Counted from the first letter of the stretch, positions 18,047 through 28,365 are shown. The stretch is DNA of 64,000 bases from Ideonella sp. A 288 (GCF_002198735.1 NZ_MWLO01000118.1:1-64000), one strand, 5' to 3'. Notes: generated from the letters alone by a model not told the origin. Made by a program: numbers and translations.

Positions 18047-20466
18047 GGATGTTTGAAGCCTACGATCTCGTCCAGGGTAGGCCGGCCCAGGCCCACGGCA
18101 TGCGCTGCGAGCATGCCGGACATCACCGCCGCCTCGACACAGCCGACGTCCAGTCCGCACGCGGTCCAGTCCCCGGCCAGCACCATGTTCGCCACGGACG
18201 TGTCCAGCGGTGAAACGCGGTGGCGGATGGTCCTGGGCAGCGACAGCGTGTAGCGCTCGGAGCCATGGCCGTTGATCCGCAGGTCGGCGCCGCGTACGGC
18301 GTCGGCCAGCGGGCCTTTCGCCTCGCCCGTGACGGCGAATCCTTTCGGCCACAGCGCCTGCGGCCAGCGGCCGGAGGCCGGCGCGGGCGCAGCGCCGGCG
18401 ACCTGCCGCAGGCGTTCGGCCCACTCGGGACGGGCCCGTAGCAGGCGAACCAGGCGCCGTGCCAGTGCGTCCGATGGCTGGGACTGCGCCGTGGACAACA
18501 TCTGGATGAGCACCGGCCGCACGGACGGATCGGCCGCAGCGGCCGCCCAGATCCCTGCCAGTGCGTCGGTCCAGCGCTCGTCGTCGGCATCGACCCGGTG
18601 GGCGCTCGCATTGGCGCGATCCGAACCCTGCGCCGCTGGACCACGGGCGGCCGGGGGCAGCCCGAACAGGCTGTGAAGATCCGCCTGCGCCGACTCCAGC
18701 GCGTCGTCGTCCGCCGCCACGCCGCAGAGGTAGACGAGCGCGCCAGGTTTCCCGACATCAACGAGGGAGGCCCGCTTCTCTGCAGGCAGCGCCTGACGCC
18801 AGGCGGCCTCGCTCGCGACCACGTGGGTCATGTCGGCGAAGGTGTCCAGCGGTGCGCCGAGGGCGCTGATCGCGGCAGGCCCCCGCGTCCAGCCGAGATC
18901 GGGCAGCCGGTCTGGCAACCAGATCTGCGCCGCGCGGGTGGCGACGGTCCTGACCTGCCGGGTCATCTCGGCCCAGGCCGGCAGCAGTGCCTCCAGGCGT
19001 GCCTGACCGACCGTGGCGGCCAGCGCTTCGGGACCGGCCGTGAAGATCACGACGTCGAAGTCCTCGTCACGTCTCAACAAGCGCTCGTTCACCTTCGCGA
19101 AGACGGGGTCCGGGGGTTCGGGCCAGCAGCCGAAGTGGTCCAGGGGTGGGTCGGACACCGCCCCGCAGACGAACCGCAGCTCGTCGACCTGCACGCCGCG
19201 CTCGGCGTCCTGCCCGAGTGCGACGTTCCAGAGTCGGTGGGCCAGGTGGAAACGCACCGGCAGCGAGGGCAGGGCGAGCGGCCCGCGCACCTCGTCGGGC
19301 CGACCGCCGAGCACGCGGAACAAAGGCGAGAACACCGTCTCGCCCATGCCGGCCCCCATCTTCCAGAACATCGAACCGCGGTAGGTGAAGAACATCCGCA
19401 GTGCACTTCGCAACGCCACGCCGGCCGCGAAGGCAGGCTGGTTCCGATCTCCCTGGCGGTAGGCGAAGGCCAGGTCATAGATGCCGCGCATGAAGGCCGA
19501 ATCGACCACCGCGCTGCGCGTGGCGCCGTGGCGCAGCAGCCAGTCGCGGTAGTCGATGTCGTTGAGCGCGTCGAGGCCGCCGCGGCCCAGCAGGACGCGG
19601 TCGCGGTACAGACCCACGGCGATCGTCATCACGATGTCGAGGACCTCGGTCTTCCACCGCAGTTCAGGGTCCAGGCTGGTGAGATCCTGAAGCTGGCGGC
19701 GCACCTGCGCCGTCAGCACCTCGATCAGCTCGGCGCTGCGGTCGGCGACGCCGGCACCGAAGTCCACGGAACGCAGCCAGTCCTCGAACAGGCCGAGCGC
19801 CTGCACCAGCACGCCGGCGCCCACCAGCGCCCCCTGCCGCAGGCGTCGGGCGATGTCGTCGATCGATGCCCGCGGACTGCGGGGATCCAGCCGCGGTGTC
19901 GGGGTACTGCCGTCTTCGGAGGGTGGCCCGACGACGCTGAGCAGCAGCCCACGTACCAGCGTCAGGCAGCGCCCGACGTAGGCCGGCAGGGTGAACGGGT
20001 TGCTGTTCGCATCCAGCGGCGTGCCAGGCAGTCCTTCGGTGCGCGGAGGCTCGCTGGTCCACAGCCTCCACCGCCCGACGTCGTCCAGACCTGCGACTCC
20101 AACCTGGGCCTCGGGGACGAAGGCGTCGTCGAAGCAGGCGTGGGGCAGCCGGTGTTCGGGATCGTCGGCACCGGGCCCGTAGCCGCGGGCCTGCACCTCG
20201 GCGTAGCACTCGCGCATCATGCGGAAGGCGTTCTCGTAGAACCCGAACCACAGGTGCAGGCCGTGTTCGCGCACCCGGCCGTCCGGCAGCCGGGTCGAGC
20301 CGCCCTTGCCGCCGAGATGGGCCTGGGCCTCGAAGACGTGGATCTCGAATCCGGGCTGGCGGGCGAGTTGCCACGCGGCACTCATGCCGGCGCAGCCGCC
20401 GCCGATGATCATCACCCGGATCGGACGCCCCGCGTCGGCGCCAGCGACTCCCTCGTTCTGGGCCAT
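18043..20466 (-). CDS. FAD-dependent oxidoreductase (phytoene desaturase/amine oxidase-like)
   Basis: The 807-residue protein has an N-terminal dinucleotide-binding motif, MIIGGGCAGMSAAW (residues 19-32), followed by an acidic strand end (HVFEAQ) and GGKGGS. A C-terminal FAD signature reads NMVLAGDWTACG followed by an AAVMSGMLAA helix. This arrangement is that of carotenoid desaturases and hydroxysqualene dehydroxylases, but the protein is considerably longer than those (about 420-550). A large central insertion carries GSMFWKMGAGMGE. It heads an operon with a prenyl diphosphate synthase, so a polyisoprenoid substrate is likely. The start at 20466 is favoured by AGGGAGAGG upstream; an ATG at 20499 is possible. 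Confidence 0.8.
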   Translation of the reverse strand: MAQNEGVAGADAGRPIRVMIIGGGCAGMSAAWQLARQPGFEIHVFEAQAHLGGKGGSTRLPDGRVREHGLHLWFGFYENAFRMMRECYAEVQARGYGPGADDPEHRLPHACFDDAFVPEAQVGVAGLDDVGRWRLWTSEPPRTEGLPGTPLDANSNPFTLPAYVGRCLTLVRGLLLSVVGPPSEDGSTPTPRLDPRSPRASIDDIARRLRQGALVGAGVLVQALGLFEDWLRSVDFGAGVADRSAELIEVLTAQVRRQLQDLTSLDPELRWKTEVLDIVMTIAVGLYRDRVLLGRGGLDALNDIDYRDWLLRHGATRSAVVDSAFMRGIYDLAFAYRQGDRNQPAFAAGVALRSALRMFFTYRGSMFWKMGAGMGETVFSPLFRVLGGRPDEVRGPLALPSLPVRFHLAHRLWNVALGQDAERGVQVDELRFVCGAVSDPPLDHFGCWPEPPDPVFAKVNERLLRRDEDFDVVIFTAGPEALAATVGQARLEALLPAWAEMTRQVRTVATRAAQIWLPDRLPDLGWTRGPAAISALGAPLDTFADMTHVVASEAAWRQALPAEKRASLVDVGKPGALVYLCGVAADDDALESAQADLHSLFGLPPAARGPAAQGSDRANASAHRVDADDERWTDALAGIWAAAAADPSVRPVLIQMLSTAQSQPSDALARRLVRLLRARPEWAERLRQVAGAAPAPASGRWPQALWPKGFAVTGEAKGPLADAVRGADLRINGHGSERYTLSLPRTIRHRVSPLDTSVANMVLAGDWTACGLDVGCVEAAVMSGMLAAHAVGLGRPTLDEIVGFKHP

Positions 20467-20888
20467 GCCTCTCCCTTTGCCCCTGTCTTGGCCGGACATT
20501 GTGCGTTGCAACGCAAGCCGACTTTGAGCCCTTGCGGTCGTTGCCCACAAACCGGATATACCCGCGATCGATTTGCCGGAAATTGCAGGATCACCCTCTG
20601 CGATAGTAGGCGCGACAGAGCATAGGAAATTCAAAGGCCCTGGGTAAGGACCAAGACGGACCTTCGACGGCCTGAAGTGCCTGGATTTGGCGCCCCAGCC
20701 GTCGCGTCGAGCGGTGTCGGCAGGTCCTTGGACCGTTCACCAGGGGCGCTGGCGGTCAAGTTCTCAGGGTTGACCCTGATTCCGATGGTGTCGCGCCGAA
20801 GCGTCGCGCGTCGCCGCCCCGGCTGCGGTCTTGCGTTGCAGCCCTGGGGCGTGGTGTTTGTGATGGCCGGCGTGATTCAGGGCGTGGC
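20467..20888. other. Operon upstream region and IS91 end
   Basis: This stretch must contain the promoter of the isoprenoid-type operon near its left end and the end of the IS91 element near its right end. No gene is recognisable. I can point to no clear -35/-10 pair. Confidence 0.35.
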
Positions 20889-22397
20889 TCAGGCTGCGAA
20901 ATCTTGCCCCGCCTCGCACGCCCGCCCTCGGGGTGGTGGCTGCGAATCCAGGCCCAGGTGAGTCAGGATCTGCTCGATCACCGGCCGCTCCAGGATGGCC
21001 GCGATGATCTTCAGTTCCTCGCCGCCGCAGTTCGGGCAGTGCTACATGTCGATGTCGAAGACCCGCTTGAGCAACCGCGCCCAGCTGATACGGTGCGGCC
21101 GGGCCTGAAGCGTCTCGACCTCGCATTCGTCGGCAACTGCGACTTCGCTAGCCTGCTCTTGCACCTCGGGTCCCTGCGGCACCACCAGAGGTCGCAGCTT
21201 CGCGTTCGGGGCCAGCACGCCGTAAAACCTGATTAAGTGCAACCGCGGCCGTGGCACCAGCGCGGCCAGCCGCTGCATGAACTCCAGCGGCGCCATCACC
21301 AGGTGCGTGGTGCCGTCACGCCACGGCGTCTTGAGCTTCAGCTCCACCTGCCCGGTGGCGTTGACTTGCACCCGTTCGTCCGACAGGGCCGGTCGGGTGA
21401 TGTAGCGGCACAGTTGCTCCAGCCGCTTGCGATCGTGCGCTTCGACACGGACTGCGGCGTGCAGGCTGAACCCGTCGATGTCAGCGCAAAGCGGCTGTCC
21501 AGCCGTACCCCCGCGGGGCATCGCGCTCCTGAGCGTCAGCACCTTCTGCCCGGCGCGCGGTCCGAAGGCGATGCGATACGTGACGGCCGCCGCCTGTAAC
21601 GGCCGCAACGTGCGCGCCTCGTCTGCGTCGGCGTCGGGCACGGCCAGGTAGGTCTGGCCCATGTCCTCCACCAGCACCCCCCCGGCGCGTGAGCAGCTTC
21701 ATCAGCCGGGTGATGAGCGTTTGCAGCAGCGTGTGCAGCTCGTCGTCTCTGGGCGCGGCCACCTCGATGAAGGTCGGCACGCCGTCGCCACCGCCCCGGT
21801 ACACGCCGTCCAGCACCAGGCAGTGCAGGTGGACGTTGAGGTTGGCGGCCGAGCCGAAGCGCTGGATCAGCGTGACGGCGCCGCCGTGGCCTTCGTCGGT
21901 CTTGAGCCCGGCCTGCCCCATCAGATGGCGCGTGACCACGCGCTGTACCACCTGCAGCACCGGCGTGACCAGTTCCGGCTGCGCGGCCAGCAGCAAGCGC
22001 AGCGGGATCGGCAGGGACAGCACCCACTGCCGCACTGGGACATGCGGGATGACGTGGTCCACCAGGTGCGCCGCGGTCTGCGACATACGCCGCGCGCCGC
22101 ACGACGGGCAGAACCCGCGACGCTTGCAGCTGAAGGCCAACAGCTTGTCGTGGCGCACTCGTCGCAGCGCACCCTCAGGAAGCCGTGCGCCAGGATGCCG
22201 CAATCGAGGAAGGCGTCGAACTCGTCCTTGACGAACCGGGGCAGCTCCGATCCGGTGCTGGCCTCGGTATGAGCGATGAAGCTGGCCGCGTGCTGCTGCA
22301 CCAGGCGGTACAGGGTGGTCTGCTCCGGTCGATGGCGCTCGTCGTGGACCGGGGCGCCATCCGGTGCCCGCTGGGGCTGCCGGCTGACGGCTTGCAC
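20889..22397 (-). pseudogene. IS91-family Y2 transposase, broken by frameshifts and a stop
   Basis: Three minus-strand frames join into one transposase. The first (22397 to about 22150) has FVKDEFDAFLDCGILAHGFL. The second (to about 21690) has the zinc-finger CPSCGARRM and the histidine motif HLHCLVLDG of HUH enzymes. The third has RLEQLCRYITRPALS, the catalytic tyrosine region, and ends FDIDM with an in-frame TAG. Past the stop, CPNCGGEELKIIAAI restores the family C-terminus up to 20889. Two frameshifts and an amber codon make it inactive. It is the best preserved of four IS91 scars in the window. Confidence 0.85.
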
Positions 22398-23304
22398 GAT
22401 GGGCTCTCGAGTTGGTGAGCCCGCACGGTCTCAAGCCGTGCTCCTCACAACAATCGCCCTCAGGGTCGCCTACCGATGTGTGCGCTCGGCCGCGGGACCA
22501 CCTTCGGGTGTGTCGCTTTGGTCTGACCGGCGGCTTCAGGGCGACGAATTCGAGGGCGCGGATGTCGGTTCAGGGTCGTCCACTGCCGCCCGCGGACGTC
22601 GGATATCCGGTGGCTCAAGTTGAGGTTCAGCTTTCCGACGTCGAGATCGCACGCCCGACCGGCGCGAGCCGACCCATCAGCGACATAGGCTGTCCTGAAC
22701 CCGTCGCCCTGAAGCTGCCGGTCGCAGATGAACCGAGGCCACCGAAGGAGTCCGCGCCTATGCCATGTCCACCGCCGGCCTGGCTGCTGCGTCGCAGGAA
22801 GTCTTCGGCATGGCGATGGCCGTGATCTACCTGGTCGAGGCGCTTCGCCGCGACCCGCCCATTGAGGGCGCGGGCACCTTCTTGAAGTCTTCGATCGACT
22901 GGATCGGAATGAACGACTTCGCGCTGGCCAGCTGCTTGAGCGCGTATTCGATGGTTCGTGCTTGCTTCTTGGAGAGTCGTGGTGCTGCGGCCGTCATCGT
23001 GGCAGCATGACATGCCTCTGCGGCGCCGCTCTGGCCAAAGACCTGCCTGGTTCGACACGCTGGCAATCAGGCCACCCAGCGCCCTCACTGACAGTTGCCC
23101 GGCGCGCGGTTACATTCCTGTTGAGCTAGGCTGTGAGGCGGCCCTTGTCGAGGGCGGCACGGATGCGGCTATGGCCGACGGCGGCCCTGGTGCGCTGGTT
23201 GGCCTTGTCGACGACACGACAAGCACAGCGGCAGTCCGCCGATCACAAGGCCTGGCATCCGCCCCGGGCTGCGGCGTTTGCAGCTGACGCAAGAGGTTGG
23301 CCGA
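22398..23304. other. About 900 bp without a supported gene
   Basis: A short minus-strand frame near 22830-23000 (MTAAAPRLSKKQARTIEYAL) looks protein-like but ends within 60 residues, and I recognise no family. The rest is low-similarity sequence beside the IS91 scar. The region just before 23305 must carry the promoter of the sensor operon. Confidence 0.35.
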
Positions 23305-26300
23305 ATGGCGCGTGAAGGTAAGGTCAGCGAACCCACTGTGCGTGAGTGGCTCGATGCGGACGATCTGGATTCCAGGTCGTGCGGCATTGAGGAATGGGCG
23401 CGCCGACGCATTGAGCGCCAGCAGGCGATTCAGGTCTCGCTCGACGTCATCGCCCACGCTCATCAGATACCGTTGCGGCTGTTGCGCCTCTCATGCCTCA
23501 GGCATCTTGACCATACGTTCGTAGCCTTCGTCACTCAGTGGCAACTCGAGCTTCGATCTCTACTCACGAGCCCCTTGGCTGGCAATCGGCGCGCGCAAGT
23601 GCCGCTCTCGGAAGAAGAGGCAGATGCCCTAGTCGCAGCTATGAAAGATCCTAGACACGTGGCAACGCTGCGCGACTGGGTGTTGAGCCTCGCGACGGAC
23701 GTACCGCTGCCTACATCGCTGCCACGACACTATGCGGACTGGTTCCTCACGCTCTTACCGCACTTGGAGCGCGACGTTTGGCTTACCGAGATGAGCAACC
23801 CGCTGCCCGTGCACAGCTTGGCACGCATGGTCGAACATTGGTCGCTCTTCGTCCTCATGTGGGCCTGGCGCGAGGCTGAGCAGTTTCAAGAGATCCTCGA
23901 CGGGCCGTCTGCTGATGATGCCAACGTACAACGCGGAAGCCTCAACATCAGGCATTTCGGGTTGATTGTCCTGCCGGGCTATCAGAGAAGCGGCCGACAG
24001 CGCCCGCAGCTTGACATTGCACTTGTTGTTGGCCCGTTCGTGACATCGGGCGCAGATGCCTACGGGGATGGCGGGGCGTGGTTCTACGGGCCCTTCCAGC
24101 GCTACCTGAGCCAAGTCTCGCGAGCACGCGTTGCGGGCTGGAACGAAGTGCACGAGACGGCGCCTGACAGGGCCGAACTTGTGCACGCGCTCGAGGCACG
24201 CGCTGGCATCGACGAAATCGAGGCCAAACGACGGGCCAGCGAAAGTCAGCACACCTTGAATCTGTTGCTGTCGGCGCGCCTAGCGCCCGACTTGTTCGAA
24301 TGGAAAGACGGGCAGGCAGGCAGGCCGCTGTCGCGTGCGAATTGGGAGACCATGGCCGCACTCTCTTGTTGGCAAGCGCGCTGGGGCCCGCTGCTGCAGG
24401 AGTTGACACCCTCTGACACGCGACCGCTGTGGGTGGGCGTCCCACGCCACCGAGTAACGCTACAGGTGCATCGTCGCAAGGGGGCGCGTGTTGAGCCCTT
24501 GCTGCGCTTCATCACTGCTGCGGGGCGTCGTCAGACCATGCCACACCGACACGGCTGGGTCGACATCAACGACGCCATTCGCACACCCCAGAGCGAGGGC
24601 GCGACAAGGTGGGTCGAGACTCCGGCGGACCTGCACGCAAGGATCAGAGAGAGGCAATCTGCGGAGCTGTCGGCCTACGTCGAGGTCATGACAACGGCGC
24701 TCGCACGCCAATCTCGTGCTACCGAGCCCGAGGGTGCAGACGACCCCTCAGTAGCGCAGCAAGCAGATTCTGAAGGACGGGGTGTCGCACACCTGCTTCG
24801 CGGTTACGGTGACCAGCTCTGCCGACACATCCTCGCCATGACTTCTGCGGATCTAGCAGAGATCTACTGGTGCGACTACAGCGACACGGCGCCTCTGCTA
24901 CGCCGTGTGAGCGGCGCCGCTCGCCTCATGCGGCACCGCGCAGGACTCCACGAAGACTGGCGGCGCCCCAGCGAGGCTCGAGACGCCGGCATGGAACCCG
25001 ATCCGCGCCAAGCAGTTCGTGCTGCCTACTCTGGCCAGATCGAGCCTCGGCTAGATAGCCTCAAGTCGGCAGTGGCTCAGCGAAAGCAAGATTCTGCTGT
25101 ACATGGCGACCCGGACGTCAAAGATGCTTTGTCTGTCCCTCTGACTTTCAATAGCAGAGTCGTCGGTGTGCTGACGCTAGCCAGCGTGGCGGGTCCCCGT
25201 CAGTTCGGCGTCCAACTGCGGCATCCGCTGTCGGTCCTCGGGCGTCATCTCGGCTCGGCCATTTACTTTCAAAGTCAGCTCTGGCAGATGCGACAGATCA
25301 ACTGGCTGGCTTCGAATGTCGAGTTGGAGCGGTGGCAGGCTCTGGATTTTGGGAGTCCGCAGCATCCCATGAACGCCACGGCGCGCTGCCTGGCAAACGT
25401 CTTCCTCTGCCCTGGCGTGAACATATGGCTGCAGGACCGGCGCAGCAAAGGCATGCGCTTCCGCTTAGGCGGCGGCACCGCCGTGGATGCCTTCAAGGTG
25501 AATGGTCTCCTCCCGGAGCACGCACCCTCGGTGACCCTGCCAGACGTTGCACCACGCGCAGACATCCCCCTCACGCGCCCAGTCTTCGCGTTCGCATTGG
25601 ACCCTTGGACAGAGACGGACGGGGTCGACGCGCCCGGGCAAGGGGACAAATCGCTTCGAGGCCACTTCATCCAAGCGCGCCACGACCAGACCGTGGCGAC
25701 AACGCTGTATGAGCGAGCTTCAGCTGCCCGGGGAGACCTCGTGCTGGGCGCCGATTTCCTCTCGGTCACAGGCGCGACAGTCCCCGACTCGAGCGTGCAG
25801 ATGTTTCCGTCACGGCTCGATATGCCGTACATCGAACGCGGGTGGAGCAACGTGATGGCTTTCGCCCTGATCGGCGAGTCCGCGGGCGCGGAACAAGCCA
25901 TTGGCGTTGTCAGCCTGAATGCACCGGACCTAGCGGAGGAAGACTCACTTCCGCCCTGGCCACCCAGCTGGAGGCCCGTGGTTGCGCACATTCAGACTTA
26001 CCTGCCGTACGTGCTCGCGCAAACGGAGGCCATTGACAAGCCGATGAACCAGCTGGTGCAGTACATCCTTCACCAAGGACGAAACGAGCTGAATGCTGCT
26101 GCGGTGAAGGCCGCCGTCACCAAGAGTCAGTTGGACAGCCTGCTTGCCGTTGACGCCCCTTTAGGCCAAATCAGACCCTGGTTGAGGAAACGGATTCAGC
26201 ACAGCTCACTCGGCGACGACGCTGAGCTGCGGCATCAGCTGAAGAATCTGGAGAAAGTCCTGTCTGAACTCGCAACCGGCTTGGAAGCGCAGGCAAGTGT

Positions 26301-26952
26301 CGAACACGCAGAAAGCCTGGCCATGCTTTCCAGGCTAATCGAGCGACGCCGGAGCATTGCCGCGCTGGGGCACGACCTAGACACCGCAGGCGACGTGCAT
26401 CGCGCCGTATGGTTGAACCTTCGTGGCACGATCGACAACTCCTTCTCCGCCTACAGCAGCGATCTGAAAGCGCAACGAATCTATTTGAACGTTGACCAAG
26501 TAGACGAGCGTTGGCTCCTTCTTAGCCAGCCACGGCTGTGGTCCTGGCTTCTGTCGGATCTCACCTTCAACATTGCAAAGTATGCTGACCCCAGCAGCGG
26601 TGTCGAGGTAGCGGTAGACCCGATCGAGGTCGACGGCAGCCTTTCCGGCTACAGGATCAGGTTCCGCAACGAGGCCGGGTACGACCCAAATCTCGACTCT
26701 CCAGAACTACTCATGCAATTCGGGATTCAAGGGTCAGCCGGCCGCCGCCGACAGCAGCGGGCCCTGGGCGGGCGCAAGATGAGCAGGACTGGTACAGGGG
26801 TTGGTCTCTGGGGCATCCACGAGTTGGCGAACACACTGGGCCTCAAGTTCGACATCGACATCAAGCCGCTCTTGCTACGTCCCGGCCACGCGCGCTACGT
26901 TTTTGACCTCTCGGTGCCGATAGACCTTCTGCGCCGGGATCGGGCGAACTGA
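23305..26952 (+). CDS. Large GAF-domain sensor with histidine-kinase-like ATPase domain
   Basis: The 1215-residue cytosolic protein has two GAF-like regions (about 492-655, and 692-908 with VNIWLQD and IGVVSLNAPD). A GHKL ATPase domain lies at the C-terminus. The N box is DLTFNIAKYAD (N1089) and the G box is TGTGVGLWG (1162-1170). A possible phosphoacceptor box is LRHQLKN with H977. The segment where an adenine-binding Asp is expected reads RNEAG, so ATP binding may be atypical. The N-terminal 450 residues match nothing that I recognise. AGAGG 8 nt upstream supports the start. A receiver-domain gene follows after 21 bp, which suggests a two-component pair with an unknown signal. Confidence 0.75.
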   Translation: MAREGKVSEPTVREWLDADDLDSRSCGIEEWARRRIERQQAIQVSLDVIAHAHQIPLRLLRLSCLRHLDHTFVAFVTQWQLELRSLLTSPLAGNRRAQVPLSEEEADALVAAMKDPRHVATLRDWVLSLATDVPLPTSLPRHYADWFLTLLPHLERDVWLTEMSNPLPVHSLARMVEHWSLFVLMWAWREAEQFQEILDGPSADDANVQRGSLNIRHFGLIVLPGYQRSGRQRPQLDIALVVGPFVTSGADAYGDGGAWFYGPFQRYLSQVSRARVAGWNEVHETAPDRAELVHALEARAGIDEIEAKRRASESQHTLNLLLSARLAPDLFEWKDGQAGRPLSRANWETMAALSCWQARWGPLLQELTPSDTRPLWVGVPRHRVTLQVHRRKGARVEPLLRFITAAGRRQTMPHRHGWVDINDAIRTPQSEGATRWVETPADLHARIRERQSAELSAYVEVMTTALARQSRATEPEGADDPSVAQQADSEGRGVAHLLRGYGDQLCRHILAMTSADLAEIYWCDYSDTAPLLRRVSGAARLMRHRAGLHEDWRRPSEARDAGMEPDPRQAVRAAYSGQIEPRLDSLKSAVAQRKQDSAVHGDPDVKDALSVPLTFNSRVVGVLTLASVAGPRQFGVQLRHPLSVLGRHLGSAIYFQSQLWQMRQINWLASNVELERWQALDFGSPQHPMNATARCLANVFLCPGVNIWLQDRRSKGMRFRLGGGTAVDAFKVNGLLPEHAPSVTLPDVAPRADIPLTRPVFAFALDPWTETDGVDAPGQGDKSLRGHFIQARHDQTVATTLYERASAARGDLVLGADFLSVTGATVPDSSVQMFPSRLDMPYIERGWSNVMAFALIGESAGAEQAIGVVSLNAPDLAEEDSLPPWPPSWRPVVAHIQTYLPYVLAQTEAIDKPMNQLVQYILHQGRNELNAAAVKAAVTKSQLDSLLAVDAPLGQIRPWLRKRIQHSSLGDDAELRHQLKNLEKVLSELATGLEAQASVEHAESLAMLSRLIERRRSIAALGHDLDTAGDVHRAVWLNLRGTIDNSFSAYSSDLKAQRIYLNVDQVDERWLLLSQPRLWSWLLSDLTFNIAKYADPSSGVEVAVDPIEVDGSLSGYRIRFRNEAGYDPNLDSPELLMQFGIQGSAGRRRQQRALGGRKMSRTGTGVGLWGIHELANTLGLKFDIDIKPLLLRPGHARYVFDLSVPIDLLRRDRAN

Positions 26953-26973
26953 AACTGCGGACGGAATCTGAGA

Positions 26974-27525
26974 ATGAACGACGTTGCTCTTCGAGATGTG
27001 ATCTGGCTCGACGACGAACACGGCTCGCGGTACGCGTTTGCACTGGCCCCATGGCGGCGCGCGCTGGAGCAAAACCTGGGCCGGTACCGAGCCAGACTGT
27101 TGTGTTGCCGGACACTGGATTCGTTCGCTGATCAGGTGAAACAAGGAGTTGAGCGCAAGAGCATCGCGCTGCTCATCATCGACGTCATGTTGGCGTATGA
27201 CGAGCCGCAGCATGACTTCTCGCCCCTTGGCTTCCCGGACGAAGCCCTGTTTCCCCTGGAGGCCGGAGCGCAGATAGCAGGGTTGCTTCGGAGTTCGGAG
27301 TTTGATGGGAAACGCCCGGAATGGCTCGCTGCAGCATGTAGCACGCCCTTGATGATGCTCAGCGCCTCGCCCCAAACTCACTCGTGGGTCGTCAGAAATG
27401 TAGGGGCATCGCGAATGAAGGGCGTGGCGATCGTGCTGAAGAATCTCTCGCGTTCAAGCGACGGGCATACGCTGGTGCCAGCCGCTGAATTCGTCGAGAC
27501 CTTAGATCAGTTGCTTGTCCGCTAG
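26974..27525 (+). CDS. Receiver-domain protein (response-regulator-like)
   Basis: The 183-residue protein has the key receiver residues. The acidic pair D13-D14 lies in VIWLDDE, the likely phosphorylated D70 in ALLIIDVM, the switch S130 in PLMMLSAS, and K156 in AIVLKNLS. It has an insertion of about 40 residues after D70, making it longer than a plain receiver (about 120), and no output domain. It directly follows the sensor gene, so phosphotransfer from it is plausible. A single-domain receiver acting on the following membrane protein is one possibility; that is inference. Confidence 0.7.
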   Translation: MNDVALRDVIWLDDEHGSRYAFALAPWRRALEQNLGRYRARLLCCRTLDSFADQVKQGVERKSIALLIIDVMLAYDEPQHDFSPLGFPDEALFPLEAGAQIAGLLRSSEFDGKRPEWLAAACSTPLMMLSASPQTHSWVVRNVGASRMKGVAIVLKNLSRSSDGHTLVPAAEFVETLDQLLVR

Positions 27526-27534
27526 GCACGTGCT

Positions 27535-28365
27535 GTGACCATAGACCAACTTGCGCGAAAGTGCCGCCGTGCCATCGGGCCATCCCTGGTGGTTGCGGGG
27601 ACCTTGTCATCGCTCGCCGTGGTAGCCATTGCGGTCTTGATGTGGGTGCAGGTCCCAGCCAGGGCTGCCGACGCCCCGGCGACAAAGCCAAGCGAAGCGG
27701 TCGCTAGCCAGTCGGAGAGGCCCGCAAGTGCGCCCGCGCAGACCGGTAGCGCCGCATCTGGTTCCAGCGCAACGCCGGCACCGGCGAGTGGGCAGGGGAA
27801 CACGGGCACGGGAGGCGGCGGCTCTGGTGACCCAACGGCCAATCTGCTGACCGCGATCAGCGTGATCGTGGCGGTGGTCACGTTGCTGATGACGATAGGA
27901 CTCACGGTCTTGGGCTACATGGTCTTCAAGATGGCGAAAGGTCTGGAGGACCTTGAGGAGCGAAACCAGGAATCCGACCGAGCGCTCTTGGTTGCCACAG
28001 CCCTCGCGCGCGCAAAGCGCGAGCTAGCTAACTGGCTCGGGACGCAGCGTCTAACAAATGCAGGCTCGCTAACCGAAGAACTAGGACGGCATCTCGAAGA
28101 ACTGCGAGCAGACGATGCCGATCTGCGCTTTGACGCGTTCGTAAAGCTGAGTGCAGTCCTTCGCCATCACAAGTCCGAGCTGGCTGATGTTGCCCGCTAC
28201 TGCCAGGCCTGCCAAGAACTCGCCATTGATAGGCTGCAACGTGATGAAGATGGCAATCGTCGACGCAATCGAGACGTACACCGCATGATAGACAAGGGCC
28301 TCTGGTGCCTCTTGTTTGACCCGGGTGAAATGGAACGTTTCAAGCGCAGGATGGAAGCTCAATAA
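27535..28365 (+). CDS. Two-TM membrane protein of the sensor operon
   Basis: The 276-residue protein starts at GTG 27535, nine bases after the receiver stop, with no clear Shine-Dalgarno, so coupled translation is likely. A first hydrophobic helix covers residues about 14-37. A serine/alanine/proline/glycine-rich linker (about 44-95) is likely periplasmic. A second helix (about 100-128) leads to a charged, helical cytoplasmic domain with coiled-coil character (EDLEERNQESDRALL). No enzymatic motif is seen. It may be the membrane output or anchor of the adjacent sensor/receiver pair; family unknown. Confidence 0.65.
   Translation: MTIDQLARKCRRAIGPSLVVAGTLSSLAVVAIAVLMWVQVPARAADAPATKPSEAVASQSERPASAPAQTGSAASGSSATPAPASGQGNTGTGGGGSGDPTANLLTAISVIVAVVTLLMTIGLTVLGYMVFKMAKGLEDLEERNQESDRALLVATALARAKRELANWLGTQRLTNAGSLTEELGRHLEELRADDADLRFDAFVKLSAVLRHHKSELADVARYCQACQELAIDRLQRDEDGNRRRNRDVHRMIDKGLWCLLFDPGEMERFKRRMEAQ

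Noticed and set aside
18598-20625. Long plus-strand open frame of 675 codons
   Set aside because: It is antisense to the flavoprotein gene, which has clear FAD-binding motifs.
22827-23066. Possible small gene (MTAAAPRLSKKQARTIEYAL)
   Set aside because: It ends quickly, has no family match that I can name, and lies in a scarred region; it could be a remnant but evidence is too thin.
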